A DNA stretch of 24,190 nucleotides from positions 1 through 24,190 of the forward strand of contig CANRHJ010000005.1 in assembly GCA_947630355.1 (NCBI GenBank), given 5' to 3'. The DNA is from Candidatus Gastranaerophilales bacterium (GTDB lineage: Bacteria > Cyanobacteriota > Vampirovibrionia > Gastranaerophilales > Gastranaerophilaceae). A program made the translations under genes and the position numbers. Below the pieces are notes generated by a model. That model was given only the letters and a program-made list of their open reading frames with translations, had not been told where the DNA came from and did not search any database. Shown piece by piece: positions 8,625 through 16,765 of the stretch; position 1 is the stretch's first letter, and every line of letters begins with the position of its first letter.

Positions 8625-9124
8625 ATTCCTATTTTTTCCGTTATTTCTTTTACTATTATATCAGGCGTTTTGTTGGTTGTATCTATTGTAAAATGTGCAC
8701 GTTTATACTTATCTTCACGCTCGGCAAGCAGATTTTTTATTTTAATTTTCATATCACCGTCATTTAACAATGGCCTGTCGGTATTATATCTTATTCGTTT
8801 ATATAGTTCGTCACTGTCAGCTTTTAAATATATCATCTTTGACTTTTCGAATAAATTTAATAAATTCCTTTCAACAAGAACTATACCTCCGCCTGTTGAT
8901 ATAATCTGATTATCTTTGTTTAATATTTCGTTTAAGACATTTGTTTCCGTTTCGCGAAAATATTTTTCTCCGTATTCTTTAAAAATATCATTAATAGTTT
9001 TATTCTCTGTCTTAACAATTTCATCATCGGTATCAACAAAATTAAAATGAGGTAACTTTTGAGCCAATAATTTTCCGATGGATGTCTTTCCGCTTCCCAT
9101 CATGCCTATTAAAGAAATATTCAT
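8618..9124 (-). CDS. aroK: Shikimate kinase
   Basis: A 168-residue P-loop kinase that phosphorylates shikimate with ATP. The Walker A motif GMMGSGKTS is at 7-15, DTDDE (shikimate contact) at about 31-35, the conserved R of FRETE and the STGGGIV loop follow, and RPLL marks the lid. The gene starts four bases after the aroC stop and overlaps aroB, which fits a tightly packed shikimate operon. It ends in TGA, so UGA is read as stop in this organism. Confidence 0.97.
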   Translation of the reverse strand: MNISLIGMMGSGKTSIGKLLAQKLPHFNFVDTDDEIVKTENKTINDIFKEYGEKYFRETETNVLNEILNKDNQIISTGGGIVLVERNLLNLFEKSKMIYLKADSDELYKRIRYNTDRPLLNDGDMKIKIKNLLAEREDKYKRAHFTIDTTNKTPDIIVKEITEKIGIC

Positions 9125-9128
9125 TTAA

Positions 9129-10307
9129 TTACCTTTCCGAAACATATTTTAAAAAGTTTTGATAATTATTTTTCATTTCTCTAATGTTGTCATGAGAAAA
9201 TTTTTCCATAAAAGCATCGGCAATAACAATTGCGGTCATAGCTTCAGCAACAACGGCACAAGAGGGAACCGCACAAGTATCTGAACGCTCAAAATGGGCT
9301 TCAACTTGTTCTTTTGTATCAATACATACAGATTTTAAAGGTTTTTTCATTGTGGGAATTGCCTTCATATCAGCGGTAATAATTATATCTTCTCCGTTTG
9401 TAATTCCAGCTTCAATACCGCCTGCATTATTTGTTTTTCTGAAATATGCTCCGTCTTTATAAAATATTTCGTCATGGGTCTGAGAGCCTAAAGTCGAAGC
9501 AGAGTCTTTACCGAGACCGATTTCTACGGACTTAACCGCTTGAATACTCATTATTGCCTGTGCAAGTTTTCCGTCAATTTTTCTATCCCAATGAACATGT
9601 GAGCCTAATCCTACCGGAACACCTTTAACTACAACTCTAAATGTTCCCCCGAGTGTATCTCCGGCTTCTTTTGCTTTATCTATTTCAAATTTCATAAGCT
9701 CGCATGCTTTTGTATCCGCGGTTCTTAATTCCGAATTTTCTATTATTTCTTTTAATATAAAGGGATTTTGAATAAATTCAGCACTTACGGAACCTATTTG
9801 TGTTACATACGATAAAATTTCTATATTAAATTCTTTCAACACGGATTTTGCAACGGCACCTGCGGCAACTCTGGCAGCTGTTTCTCTGGCACTTGAGCGC
9901 TCTAATATATTCCTTATATCTTCTGTATCATACTTTAAAGCACCGGATAAATCGGCATGACCGGGACGAACTTTTGTTATTCGTTTTGAGTTTATTATTT
10001 CTTTATTTGCATCATTAAGTTCAATTTCATCCGAGTTCATGGCAACTTGCCAATTCTGCCAGTCCTTATTTTCAATCCGCAGACAAATCGGACTGCCGAT
10101 TGATATACCATGTCTGACACCTGACAATATTTCTGCATTATCGGCTTCAATTTTCATTCTGCTGCCGCGTCCGTATCCGCACTGACGTCTTGACAATTCA
10201 TTATCGATGAATGTCTTATTTATTTTTATACCGGAAGGGACTCCTTCTATAATTGCCGTTAAGCACTTTCCGTGCGATTCTCCTGATGTTAAAAATCTGA
10301 ATATCAT
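9129..10307 (-). CDS. aroC: Chorismate synthase
   Basis: A 392-residue FMN-dependent enzyme that makes chorismate from EPSP, the last shikimate step. Signatures are GESHGKCLTAIIEG at the start, RRQCGYGRGSRM, the RPGHADL...KY segment, the RSSARETAARVAAGAVA block and, near the end, MKAIPTMKKP and RSDTCAVPS. It is the first gene of the minus operon and has an extended -10 promoter 29 bases upstream of the ATG. The ribosome site is weak (AAAGAAAT). Confidence 0.98.
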   Translation of the reverse strand: MIFRFLTSGESHGKCLTAIIEGVPSGIKINKTFIDNELSRRQCGYGRGSRMKIEADNAEILSGVRHGISIGSPICLRIENKDWQNWQVAMNSDEIELNDANKEIINSKRITKVRPGHADLSGALKYDTEDIRNILERSSARETAARVAAGAVAKSVLKEFNIEILSYVTQIGSVSAEFIQNPFILKEIIENSELRTADTKACELMKFEIDKAKEAGDTLGGTFRVVVKGVPVGLGSHVHWDRKIDGKLAQAIMSIQAVKSVEIGLGKDSASTLGSQTHDEIFYKDGAYFRKTNNAGGIEAGITNGEDIIITADMKAIPTMKKPLKSVCIDTKEQVEAHFERSDTCAVPSCAVVAEAMTAIVIADAFMEKFSHDNIREMKNNYQNFLKYVSER

Positions 10308-10335
10308 ATCATTTCTTTGCTTTACTTACGCAAAT

Positions 10336-10344
10336 ATTATAACA
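10336..10344 (-). promoter_or_regulatory. Extended -10 promoter of the aro-surE operon
   Basis: TGTTATAAT reads on the minus strand (10344-10336). The predicted start is near 10329, about 22 bases before the aroC ATG. No good -35 is present. Confidence 0.5.
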
Positions 10345-10556
10345 GAATTATTTTTTTATACATGCCCGTAACATAAAAAAACTGTTACGTTTTTAGCAAA
10401 AGGACCGCAAATACTGATTTTAAAGAGCATGACATTGTCAATAGACAAAAGTGAAGTAATATTGCAAAAATTCAATATTAACTAATGTAAAAATTAGTTT
10501 AAACAATAATTCCGAGAGGCATGGTCAATTGTAAAAAATCATTAAAAAATATTTTC
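10345..10556. other. First part of the 509-base gene-free stretch: short inverted repeats, no gene seen
   Basis: Between the aroC promoter and the candidate small RNA no credible reading frame was found. Three small inverted repeats are visible: 10367-10389 followed by five T (listed separately), TTGTC/GACAA at 10435-10448, and AACTAAT/ATTAGTT at 10480-10499. None matches an operator I recognise. A 22-codon frame at 10521-10589 has an ill-placed ribosome site and was not accepted. Confidence 0.6.
10367..10394 (+). terminator. Terminator-like hairpin with T-run upstream of the aroC promoter
   Basis: CGTAACA (10367-10373) pairs with TGTTACG (10383-10389) around a nine-base loop, followed by five T on the plus strand. 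No plus-strand gene precedes it, so it may be a relic, a terminator for antisense transcription, or an operator-like inverted repeat beside the aroC promoter. Confidence 0.35.
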
Positions 10557-10585
10557 TTGTACCAAATGTTTATAAGTTTTAGTAT
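10557..10585 (+). promoter_or_regulatory. Putative sigma-70 promoter of a small RNA
   Basis: TTGTAC (10557-10562) and TAGTAT (10580-10585) are separated by the ideal 17 bases. The predicted start is near 10592. Confidence 0.4.
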
Positions 10586-10591
10586 TTAAGA

Positions 10592-10748
10592 ACAGAGAAT
10601 AAAGCATACGGAAGGAGTGGTGGCTGAGCTTTCTCAACGAGGAGAGTATAGAAACGGGATTAGATAAAAAAAGGTTAGACAAAAAAAGATATAATTAATC
10701 GTGGTGAGATTGGGGATTTAGTTAAAAGTTCTGTTTACAGAACTTTTT
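10592..10748 (+). ncRNA. Candidate structured small RNA (family not recognised)
   Basis: The stretch runs from a plausible promoter to a strong intrinsic terminator and has no start-to-stop reading frame of note. Its 5' end (AACAGAGAA, 10591-10599) can pair with TTTTTCTGTT just after the terminator arm (10744-10752), which could close the molecule into a rod. An internal arm TTCTC/GAGAG and a G-rich segment (10701-10717) are visible. It does not match tmRNA, RNase P RNA, SRP RNA or tRNA by eye, and 6S RNA cannot be excluded. One frame reads KEWWLSFLNEE..., so a remnant of a lost gene is the alternative. Confidence 0.35.
10724..10748 (+). terminator. Intrinsic terminator ending the candidate small RNA
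   Basis: AAAAGTTCTG (10724-10733), loop TTTA, and CAGAACTTTT (10738-10747) give ten perfect pairs ending in a T-run. It lies upstream of the deoB promoter and so separates deoB from whatever is transcribed before it. Confidence 0.7.
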
Positions 10749-10766
10749 CTGTTAATATAGTTAATA

Positions 10767-10772
10767 TATAAT
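10767..10772 (+). promoter_or_regulatory. -10 box of deoB
   Basis: TATAAT at 10767-10772 predicts a start near 10779 and a leader of about 38 bases. An AAGGA lies at 10797-10801, rather far (15 bases) from the ATG at 10817. Confidence 0.4.
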
Positions 10773-10816
10773 ATTGTCCGAGGAAATTTCGCGATAAGGA
10801 AAGTGAGATAGTTTAT

Positions 10817-11995
10817 ATGAGAAGAGCAATAGTAATTGTAATAGATTCAATGGGTTGCGGAGCTATGCCCGATTGCAAAGAATATAATGATGTACCCGAA
10901 TGTAATACACTTTGTAATGTTGCGAAATATTCTGGCGGATTAACTTGTCCGAACCTTTATAAAATGGGGTTGGGGAATTTAGGTGATGTATCAGGAATTG
11001 CTAAAAATCCGAATGCAATAGCACAATACGGTATTATGCAAGAAAAATCAAAAGGTAAAGACACAACAACAGGTCATTGGGAAATGATGGGAATAATTTT
11101 GGATAAACCTTTTAAAGTTTATCCTGACGGTTTTCCCAAAGAAATAATCAATGAATTTATAGAAAAAACGGGTTGTAAGGGAATACTGGCGAATTATCCC
11201 GCTTCAGGCACCAAAGTTATTGAAGATTTTCATACTGAACATTCAAGAACGAAATATCCGATAATATATACGAGTGCGGACAGTGTTTTTCAAATAGCAG
11301 CGGATATTGATGTTATTCCTCTTGATACGATTTATAAGTATTGCGAAACGGCGAGAAGCATATTAACAGACGAATATAATGTTTCAAGAGTCATAGCACG
11401 TCCTTATCGGATGGAAAACGGTAAACCGGTAAGAATAGGGAAGTTCAGAAGAGATTATTCCGTTGAGCCATGTAAAGATTCTGCTTTGGATATTATTCTT
11501 AACAACAACGGATGTGTATTGGGTATAGGAAAAATTGAAGATATTTTTGTCGGCAAAGGTATATCACATGCCATTCATACAGGTTCCAATACAGAAGGAC
11601 TTGAACTTACACTAAAAGCAGTGAAAAACGAACTTAATCTTAATGAACTGAAAACAAAGAGATATAACATAACAAATTTTGATAAACAGTTTATATTTAC
11701 AAATCTTGTAGATACAGACATGCTCTACGGACACAGAAACGATTACAAAGGATACGCAAAGGCTATAGAGGAAATTGACAGTTATATTCCTAAGATTACG
11801 GACGAAATGACAGATGAAGATATATTGATAATTACGGCAGATCACGGCTGTGATCCGACCGTCGCAGGCACTGACCATACAAGAGAACAAGTTCCGATAA
11901 TTGTTTATTCGAAAAATATTAAGCCGAAACGCCTTGATGATATAAATTCTTTTGATTTCATATCCGAAACAATACTCAACTGGCTTAATATATAA
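10817..11995 (+). CDS. deoB: Phosphopentomutase
   Basis: A 392-residue enzyme of the alkaline phosphatase superfamily that interconverts (deoxy)ribose 1- and 5-phosphate, linking nucleoside salvage to the pentose phosphate pathway. The metal-binding D10 (VIDSMGCGAMPD), the phospho-threonine in KGKDTTTGHWEM, the cap domain with ASGTKVIEDF and TSADSVFQIAA, and the second metal site TADHGCDPT...GTDHTREQVP are all present at the expected spacing. Length is normal. It stands alone: no deoA, deoC or deoD is adjacent, and a terminator precedes it. Confidence 0.98.
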   Translation: MRRAIVIVIDSMGCGAMPDCKEYNDVPECNTLCNVAKYSGGLTCPNLYKMGLGNLGDVSGIAKNPNAIAQYGIMQEKSKGKDTTTGHWEMMGIILDKPFKVYPDGFPKEIINEFIEKTGCKGILANYPASGTKVIEDFHTEHSRTKYPIIYTSADSVFQIAADIDVIPLDTIYKYCETARSILTDEYNVSRVIARPYRMENGKPVRIGKFRRDYSVEPCKDSALDIILNNNGCVLGIGKIEDIFVGKGISHAIHTGSNTEGLELTLKAVKNELNLNELKTKRYNITNFDKQFIFTNLVDTDMLYGHRNDYKGYAKAIEEIDSYIPKITDEMTDEDILIITADHGCDPTVAGTDHTREQVPIIVYSKNIKPKRLDDINSFDFISETILNWLNI

Positions 11996-12017
11996 TAACT
12001 TGACTTTGATTTCTCAT

Positions 12018-12040
12018 TATAATTAAATATACAAAAAGGA
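12018..12040 (+). promoter_or_regulatory. -10 box and ribosome site of nadA
   Basis: TATAAT at 12018-12023 and AAGGA at 12036-12040 precede the ATG at 12053. A TTGACT at 12000-12005 is only 12 bases from the -10, too close for a normal -35. Confidence 0.4.
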
Positions 12041-12052
12041 CAAAATTTATAT

Positions 12053-12970
12053 ATGGATATTGTTCAAGAAATAAAACGATTAAAAAAAGAGAAGAATGCA
12101 ATTATATTAACGCACTGTTATCAGAAATGCGAAATAGATGAAGTATCCGATTATGTGGGCGATTCATTATATTTGAGCAGGATGGCGGCAAAAACGAATG
12201 CGGATATCATAGTTTTTGCGGGTGTTTATTTTATGGCACAAAGCGCAAAAATACTCTCACCCCACAAAAAAGTTTTATTACCGAACATGAATTCCGGATG
12301 TCTTATGGCAGACATGATTGATGTGGAAAATCTAAGAAAATTTAAATCTTTACACCCGAATATTCCCGTTGTCTGCTATATTAATTCAACGGCTGAAGTA
12401 AAAGCGGAATCGGATATTTGCGTTACCAGTTCAAATGCAATAAGCGTTATTAAAAGTCTTAATAAAGATAAGGTGCTTTTCGTTCCCGATACTTACTTGG
12501 GCAAATGGGTAGAACGTAATTTACCCAATGTTGAAGTGATTACATATAACGGATATTGTCCTACACATCTGCGTATTACCGTAGAAGATATGATTAAATC
12601 GCGCGAAAAATATCCCGATGCGCTTATATTAGCACATCCCGAGTGTCATTGTAAGGTTTGCGAATTGGCGGATTTCGTAGGTTCGACAAAGCAAATAATG
12701 GAGTTTGCTAATAATTCCGACTGCAAACATTTCGTTATTGCCACCGAAGAAGGTGTGGTACAAAGACTTAACAGAGACAGTGTACTTTATAATACGGGAA
12801 AAACATTTACGCTTATTAATGATTCCGTTATTTGCCCAAATATGAAAGAAAATTCACTTGAGGATATATATAATGTTCTTTTAACCGAACGTAACGAAAT
12901 AAATATTAATGAATCCGTAAGAATTAAGGCAAAAGAGTGTATTGAAAAAATGTTGACGGTTAACATATAA
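12053..12970 (+). CDS. nadA: Quinolinate synthase
   Basis: A 305-residue [4Fe-4S] enzyme that condenses iminoaspartate with dihydroxyacetone phosphate to quinolinate in NAD synthesis. Typical segments are the N-terminal AIILTHCYQ, DYVGDSLYLSRMA, FAGVYFMAQSAKILSP, LPNMNSGCLMADM with the first cluster Cys, YINSTAEVKAESD, FVPDTYLGKWV, the HPECHCKVCELADFVGST Cys-rich stretch and ATEEGVVQRL. Three of these Cys should bind the catalytic cluster. The length matches the short NadA type. nadB and nadC are not in the window. It is followed after 83 bases by a ferredoxin gene with its own promoter. Confidence 0.97.
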   Translation: MDIVQEIKRLKKEKNAIILTHCYQKCEIDEVSDYVGDSLYLSRMAAKTNADIIVFAGVYFMAQSAKILSPHKKVLLPNMNSGCLMADMIDVENLRKFKSLHPNIPVVCYINSTAEVKAESDICVTSSNAISVIKSLNKDKVLFVPDTYLGKWVERNLPNVEVITYNGYCPTHLRITVEDMIKSREKYPDALILAHPECHCKVCELADFVGSTKQIMEFANNSDCKHFVIATEEGVVQRLNRDSVLYNTGKTFTLINDSVICPNMKENSLEDIYNVLLTERNEININESVRIKAKECIEKMLTVNI

Positions 12971-13000
12971 TTTACTTTTTGTTCAAATTTAAAATTTTAA

Positions 13001-13009
13001 TGCTATAAT
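13001..13009 (+). promoter_or_regulatory. Extended -10 promoter of the ferredoxin gene
   Basis: TGCTATAAT at 13001-13009, identical to the yraN box, lies 44 bases before the ATG. Confidence 0.5.
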
Positions 13010-13053
13010 TATTTTGGATATTTAGAAATACACATTAGTAAAAGGAGAAAATA

Positions 13054-13230
13054 ATGAAAGTTACAGTTAATGATTCTTGTATTGCATGCGGAGCTTGCGA
13101 ATCTGTATGTGATTCGGTTTTTTCAGTAGATGATAAAGCAAAAGTTAATCAAGGTGCTATAGCAGGTAATGAAGATTGCGTTAAAGAAGCTGCTGATTGC
13201 TGCCCGGTTAACGCTATTGAAGTTCAATAG
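13054..13230 (+). CDS. Small [4Fe-4S] ferredoxin
   Basis: A 58-residue acidic protein starting MKVTVNDSCIACGACE. The cluster ligands are C9, C12 and C15 of CIACGAC, with the fourth supplied by a Cys of the C-terminal DCCPVNAIEV; C19 and C42 are extra. This is the layout of single-cluster (Thermotoga/Desulfovibrio-like) ferredoxins, in which the middle second-cluster motif is lost. It should be a cytoplasmic low-potential electron carrier, and could serve iron-sulfur enzymes such as the radical SAM proteins here, although nothing in the sequence proves a partner. A strong ribosome site (AAGGAG, 13042-13047) and a private extended -10 promoter precede it, and a bidirectional terminator follows. 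Confidence 0.93.
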   Translation: MKVTVNDSCIACGACESVCDSVFSVDDKAKVNQGAIAGNEDCVKEAADCCPVNAIEVQ

Positions 13231-13247
13231 TTTATATTGTTTCAAAT

Positions 13248-13287
13248 AAAAAAAGATGTCCTTATTCATTTACGGGCATCTTTTTTT
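13248..13287. terminator. Bidirectional intrinsic terminator between the ferredoxin gene and mnmG
   Basis: Fourteen base pairs (13248-13261 with 13274-13287, one T-G wobble) form a stem with A-tract and T-tract ends, so it works on either strand. It overlaps the stop codon of mnmG. Confidence 0.85.
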
Positions 13288-15169
13288 ATTTATTTGACAT
13301 ATTAGATTTTAATTGATGTGATTCTATTAATACCATTAAGACCGAAATATCCGCCGGTTTGACACCTCCTATTCTTGATGCCTGACCGAGCGTTACGGGT
13401 CTTATTTTTGAAAGTTTATCACGGGTTTCTATTGATATATGTTTAATTTCTGAATAGTCAATATCTTTAGGAATTCTGATTTTTTCAAGTTTGTCCGACA
13501 TATTAACCTGTTCAATCTGGCGTTTAATATATCCTTCATATTTTATTTTAATTTCAACCTGCTCATATACTTCACGAGGTAAATTCAAATCAGCCGTTTT
13601 ATCATCAGCCTCCATTAAGACGTCATATGTAATATTAGGACGTTTTAACAATTCTGAAAGTTTCATACCTCTGTCAATATATTCGCCGCAGCGAGAAAGC
13701 ACTGAGTTAACTTTGTCTGAAGGGGATATTTTATCCTGAAACAAACGTTTAATTTCATTTTCTACGGCACATTGTTTATCTAAGAACCTGTTATACCTTG
13801 TTTCATCAATCAAGCCGGCATCAAATCCGATTTTAGTGAGTCTTTCATCGGCGTTATCCTGTCTTAAGAGCAATCTGAATTCCGAACGGGAAGTTAACAT
13901 TCTGTATGGTTCATTTATATCCTTTGTAACCAAATCGTCGACTAAAGTACCGAGATAAGATGATTCACGCGGCAAAGTAATCAAATCTTTATTTTGAAGA
14001 TATTTTACTGCATTTATGCCTGCCAACAGTCCTTGTGCAGCGGCTTCTTCATATCCTGACGTTCCGTTTATCTGGCCTGCACAGAACAAACCTTTCACTT
14101 GTTTTGTCATTAAAGAATGTTCCAGTTGAATAGCAGGCATATAATCATATTCAACGGCATAAGCAGGCTTCATAACATGTACATTTTCAAGACCGGGTAA
14201 TGTTTTTAACATTTCTATCTGTACTTGCGCAGGCAAACTTGTTGAAAATCCTCCGACATACATTTCATACGTATTTTTTCCTTCAGGTTCTATAAATATA
14301 TGATGAGAAGGATTATGCGCAAATCTTATAACTTTGTCTTCTATTGAAGGACAATATCTCGGGCCTATTCCGTGAATTAATCCCGAATACATCGGGGATT
14401 TATCAAGGTTATTCCTTATTATTTCATGTGTTTTGTCGGTAGTTCTGGTTAACCAGCAGGGATATTGTTTTCTGACAGGTCGATTTGGCAGGAAGGAGAA
14501 GAATGAAGGGTTTTCATCACCCGGTTGTATTGTCATCTTATCAAAATTTATGGTTCTTGCATCCACTCTCGCCGGAGTGCCGGTTTTTAACCTTCCGATG
14601 GTAAATCCCAAACGTTTTAACGACGGAGATAAACCTTTGGCACTCGCTTCGCCCAATCTTCCAAACTCTAAATATTGCAATCCGACCCATATTCTTGCTT
14701 CCAGTGATGTACCTGTCGTTAAAATTACGCAAGGTGCATAATATTCCTGTCCGAATTCATCCTTTAAGCCTTTTACTTCATTGTTTTCAACAATAAGTTC
14801 CGACATCGTACATTGTTTCAGAGAAAGATTATCTTCACTTTCAAGAAGCGCTCTCATATATTTCATATATTCTTTTTTGTCAGATTGAGCACGCAAAGCT
14901 CTAACGGCAGGACCTTTTGAAGAATTAAGCATTTTAAGCTGCATATATGTTGCATCGGCTGCAATACCCATTACACCTCCGAGCGCATCTATTTCTCTTA
15001 CCAAGCAAGATTTCGCCGGTCCGCCTATTGCCGGATTACAAGGCATTAACGCTATATTATCCAAATTTAATGATGCAAGCAAAGTTTTTACACCTGATTT
15101 TGCACAAGCCAATGCCGCTTCACATCCTGCGTGTCCCGCTCCTACTACTATTACTTCATACTTAAACAT
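13286..15169 (-). CDS. mnmG: tRNA uridine-5-carboxymethylaminomethyl modification enzyme MnmG (GidA)
   Basis: A 627-residue FAD enzyme that, with MnmE, modifies the wobble uridine of several tRNAs. The dinucleotide-binding [12 protein letters not shown] is at the N-terminus. [12 protein letters not shown], the [12 protein letters not shown] segment, [31 protein letters not shown] and [21 protein letters not shown] are conserved GidA blocks, and the C-terminal helical domain that contacts tRNA and MnmE is complete. The length is normal. No mnmE is in the window. The -10 box lies exactly six bases before the ATG and there is no ribosome site, so a leaderless message is likely. Confidence 0.98.
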   Translation of the reverse strand: MFKYEVIVVGAGHAGCEAALACAKSGVKTLLASLNLDNIALMPCNPAIGGPAKSCLVREIDALGGVMGIAADATYMQLKMLNSSKGPAVRALRAQSDKKEYMKYMRALLESEDNLSLKQCTMSELIVENNEVKGLKDEFGQEYYAPCVILTTGTSLEARIWVGLQYLEFGRLGEASAKGLSPSLKRLGFTIGRLKTGTPARVDARTINFDKMTIQPGDENPSFFSFLPNRPVRKQYPCWLTRTTDKTHEIIRNNLDKSPMYSGLIHGIGPRYCPSIEDKVIRFAHNPSHHIFIEPEGKNTYEMYVGGFSTSLPAQVQIEMLKTLPGLENVHVMKPAYAVEYDYMPAIQLEHSLMTKQVKGLFCAGQINGTSGYEEAAAQGLLAGINAVKYLQNKDLITLPRESSYLGTLVDDLVTKDINEPYRMLTSRSEFRLLLRQDNADERLTKIGFDAGLIDETRYNRFLDKQCAVENEIKRLFQDKISPSDKVNSVLSRCGEYIDRGMKLSELLKRPNITYDVLMEADDKTADLNLPREVYEQVEIKIKYEGYIKRQIEQVNMSDKLEKIRIPKDIDYSEIKHISIETRDKLSKIRPVTLGQASRIGGVKPADISVLMVLIESHQLKSNMSNK

Positions 15170-15175
15170 ATTTAA

Positions 15176-15181
15176 ATTATA
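15176..15181 (-). promoter_or_regulatory. -10 box of mnmG, probably leaderless
   Basis: TATAAT on the minus strand (15181-15176) is followed by six bases and the ATG at 15169, so the transcript should begin at the start codon. Confidence 0.5.
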
Positions 15182-15273
15182 TTCTAAAAATATTTTTTTT
15201 CTATTGTAAATAATTTGACTTATTAGCTTAATATATTTTCAAATATCATGACAAAATTTTTTTAAAGTTTTAT

Positions 15274-15302
15274 TATAATATTACAATTATTTTATATCGG
15301 AG
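15274..15302 (+). promoter_or_regulatory. -10 box and ribosome-binding site in front of a probable ATT start
   Basis: TATAAT at 15274-15279 predicts a start near 15286. GGAG at 15299-15302 lies eight bases before the ATT at 15311 and points at no ATG, GTG or TTG. Confidence 0.45.
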
Positions 15303-15310
15303 ACGGGGCA

Positions 15311-15790
15311 ATTAATACTACATTAGTTAATAAATATAATAAATTATATATAGAAAGTACCAGCTTAAGCTCACTTTCTTGTGATGACGATAAATTCAGT
15401 TCGTTGAGTATGTCTGCTATGCTGGCAAGAGGCGAAGTACCGGATTCTCACAGACGTGTTGCGGACAATTATATGGTAATTAAGAAAATCTACGGCACGC
15501 CCGTTGTTCAGCCGCGTATAAATACTGCAGAAAAAGCTTTGCTCGCAAAATATGATTTTAATTTGTTGGAATTTTCAACAATTAAGCAAATCAATGAAGA
15601 ATTGTCTTTCCTTAAAAAATGGTCATTATCGCTTGATAAGAACCTCCGTAAAGATTCGGATGAAATAATACAAATAAGAGCTAAAGAACTTAAATTCCTT
15701 GTGGCATCAAGATATGTAAGCCTTACAAGTGAAATTTATTCTGGATATAAAGCAATCGAAAGATATTTTGAAGAAATTTCAAAATACTAA
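15311..15790 (+). CDS. Unrecognised small helical protein, probable ATT start
   Basis: I do not recognise this gene. Read from the ATT at 15311 it codes 159 residues; from the first standard start (TTG 15404 or ATG 15410) it would be 128 or 126 residues without a ribosome site. The frame is open from 15266, and GGAG sits eight bases before the ATT. The N-terminal part is Ser/Asp-rich and probably flexible. The part from about residue 40 is helical and charged, with SHRRVADNYMVIKKIYG, NTAEKALLAKYDFN, LSFLKKWSLSLDKNLR and a YSGYKAIERYFEEI end. There is no signal peptide, membrane segment or Cys pattern. It is convergent with ldpA, three bases apart. Function unknown. Confidence 0.6.
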   Translation: MNTTLVNKYNKLYIESTSLSSLSCDDDKFSSLSMSAMLARGEVPDSHRRVADNYMVIKKIYGTPVVQPRINTAEKALLAKYDFNLLEFSTIKQINEELSFLKKWSLSLDKNLRKDSDEIIQIRAKELKFLVASRYVSLTSEIYSGYKAIERYFEEISKY

Positions 15791-15793
15791 TTT

Positions 15794-16759
15794 TTAAAGC
15801 ATATTTACTTTTAACTCTTTAGCAATATTTTCGGCTATATTTAAGGCTTGAAGCCTTACGGATTTATTATCGAAAAAATCATCTCTTGCAATTAAGTCTT
15901 TAACGGCCTTTCTTGCGTAACTGCCAAGCGCAATACCGTTATATTTAATATTGCACATCTTAGCTAAAAGAGGAGTCTTTATATTTGTTCCGCCCGATAA
16001 TATGACGTACAAAGATATATTCTTACTCTCAAGCATTTGCGCAAAGGCAACCGTTTGCAAGGTTGTGCCGTATTCATTATCGCAACCGCTCATCGGATTT
16101 CCGTCCGCCTGAAATATTAATGTTTCATCTCCTGACTTTACTATATTAATTAATTCCGTTATTTTTTCATCGCAGTGTTTTGACCTGTCCAGACATATTC
16201 CGACAGGACCTGTATATATTGATTTTACCTTGTTTATATTTTCCGATATAACATTTAAATCAGAAACCGAACAATGAAATTCAACCAAATCAATACCTTC
16301 TGAAATTAACGGCAGGAGCATTGAATATGGTGTTTTATATTTACTTTCCGTCAGGATTGCACCATTAGTGCATATTTTTACACATCTTGAACAGCCGATA
16401 CACTTCTTTTCATCAATGAGTATTTTATTATCCTCAGTAAATATTGCGTTTTGAATACATTCCGGTATACACTTTTTGCAAAAATTGCATTTTTGTTTGT
16501 TAATCACGGCTTTTTTAAAATGAATATCATCATGAACGCCAATACTGACACATATTGCCGTTTCGTCCGTTTTATTCGCACGAGCAATACCACGTTTAAC
16601 AGCATCCAATACATCTTTTTTTGAGGATATATCAATAATATTAAAACCCGCAGAAGAGTATATATATGCTAATCTTTCAATTTCTTTTGAATTTTCGTTA
16701 CCCGCTCCGCAAATAAATTTTAAACATTTACTTTCTAAAATTTTGTTTATCTTTTCCAT
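15794..16759 (-). CDS. ldpA: LdpA-like protein with two [4Fe-4S] ferredoxin clusters
   Basis: A 321-residue protein in three parts. The N-terminal region (1-85) starts LKFICGAGNENSKEIERLA and continues YSSAGFNIIDIS, as in cyanobacterial LdpA. A bacterial-ferredoxin domain has two CX2CX2CX3C sets (C91, C94, C97, C101 and C120, C123, C126, C130). The C-terminal barrel-like domain carries LIFQADGNPMSG, VILSGGTN and IALGSYARKAV, which match the LdpA C-terminal signature. In Synechococcus LdpA senses redox state and feeds light information to the circadian clock; here its job is probably an older redox or metabolic one. The 4th Cys of each set is not followed by Pro, unlike common ferredoxins. A -10 box lies six bases before the ATG. 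Confidence 0.82.
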   Translation of the reverse strand: MEKINKILESKCLKFICGAGNENSKEIERLAYIYSSAGFNIIDISSKKDVLDAVKRGIARANKTDETAICVSIGVHDDIHFKKAVINKQKCNFCKKCIPECIQNAIFTEDNKILIDEKKCIGCSRCVKICTNGAILTESKYKTPYSMLLPLISEGIDLVEFHCSVSDLNVISENINKVKSIYTGPVGICLDRSKHCDEKITELINIVKSGDETLIFQADGNPMSGCDNEYGTTLQTVAFAQMLESKNISLYVILSGGTNIKTPLLAKMCNIKYNGIALGSYARKAVKDLIARDDFFDNKSVRLQALNIAENIAKELKVNML

Positions 16760-16765
16760 TCCATT

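Noticed and set aside
10521..10589. 22-codon frame starting ATG after GAGAGG
   Set aside because: The purine run is only one base from the ATG, the peptide has no recognisable feature, and its end overlaps the small-RNA promoter.
10617..10700. tRNA-Ser-like GGAGTGGTGGCTGAGC
   Set aside because: No anticodon arm, no GTTCGA T-arm and no acceptor pairing could be found.
10724..10747. SOS/LexA-like operator GTTC-N8-GAAC
   Set aside because: The spacing and half-site orientation do not fit known LexA boxes; the stem with T-run is better explained as a terminator.
12000..12023. TTGACT plus TATAAT as a full sigma-70 promoter for nadA
   Set aside because: The spacer is only 12 bases; only the -10 was kept.
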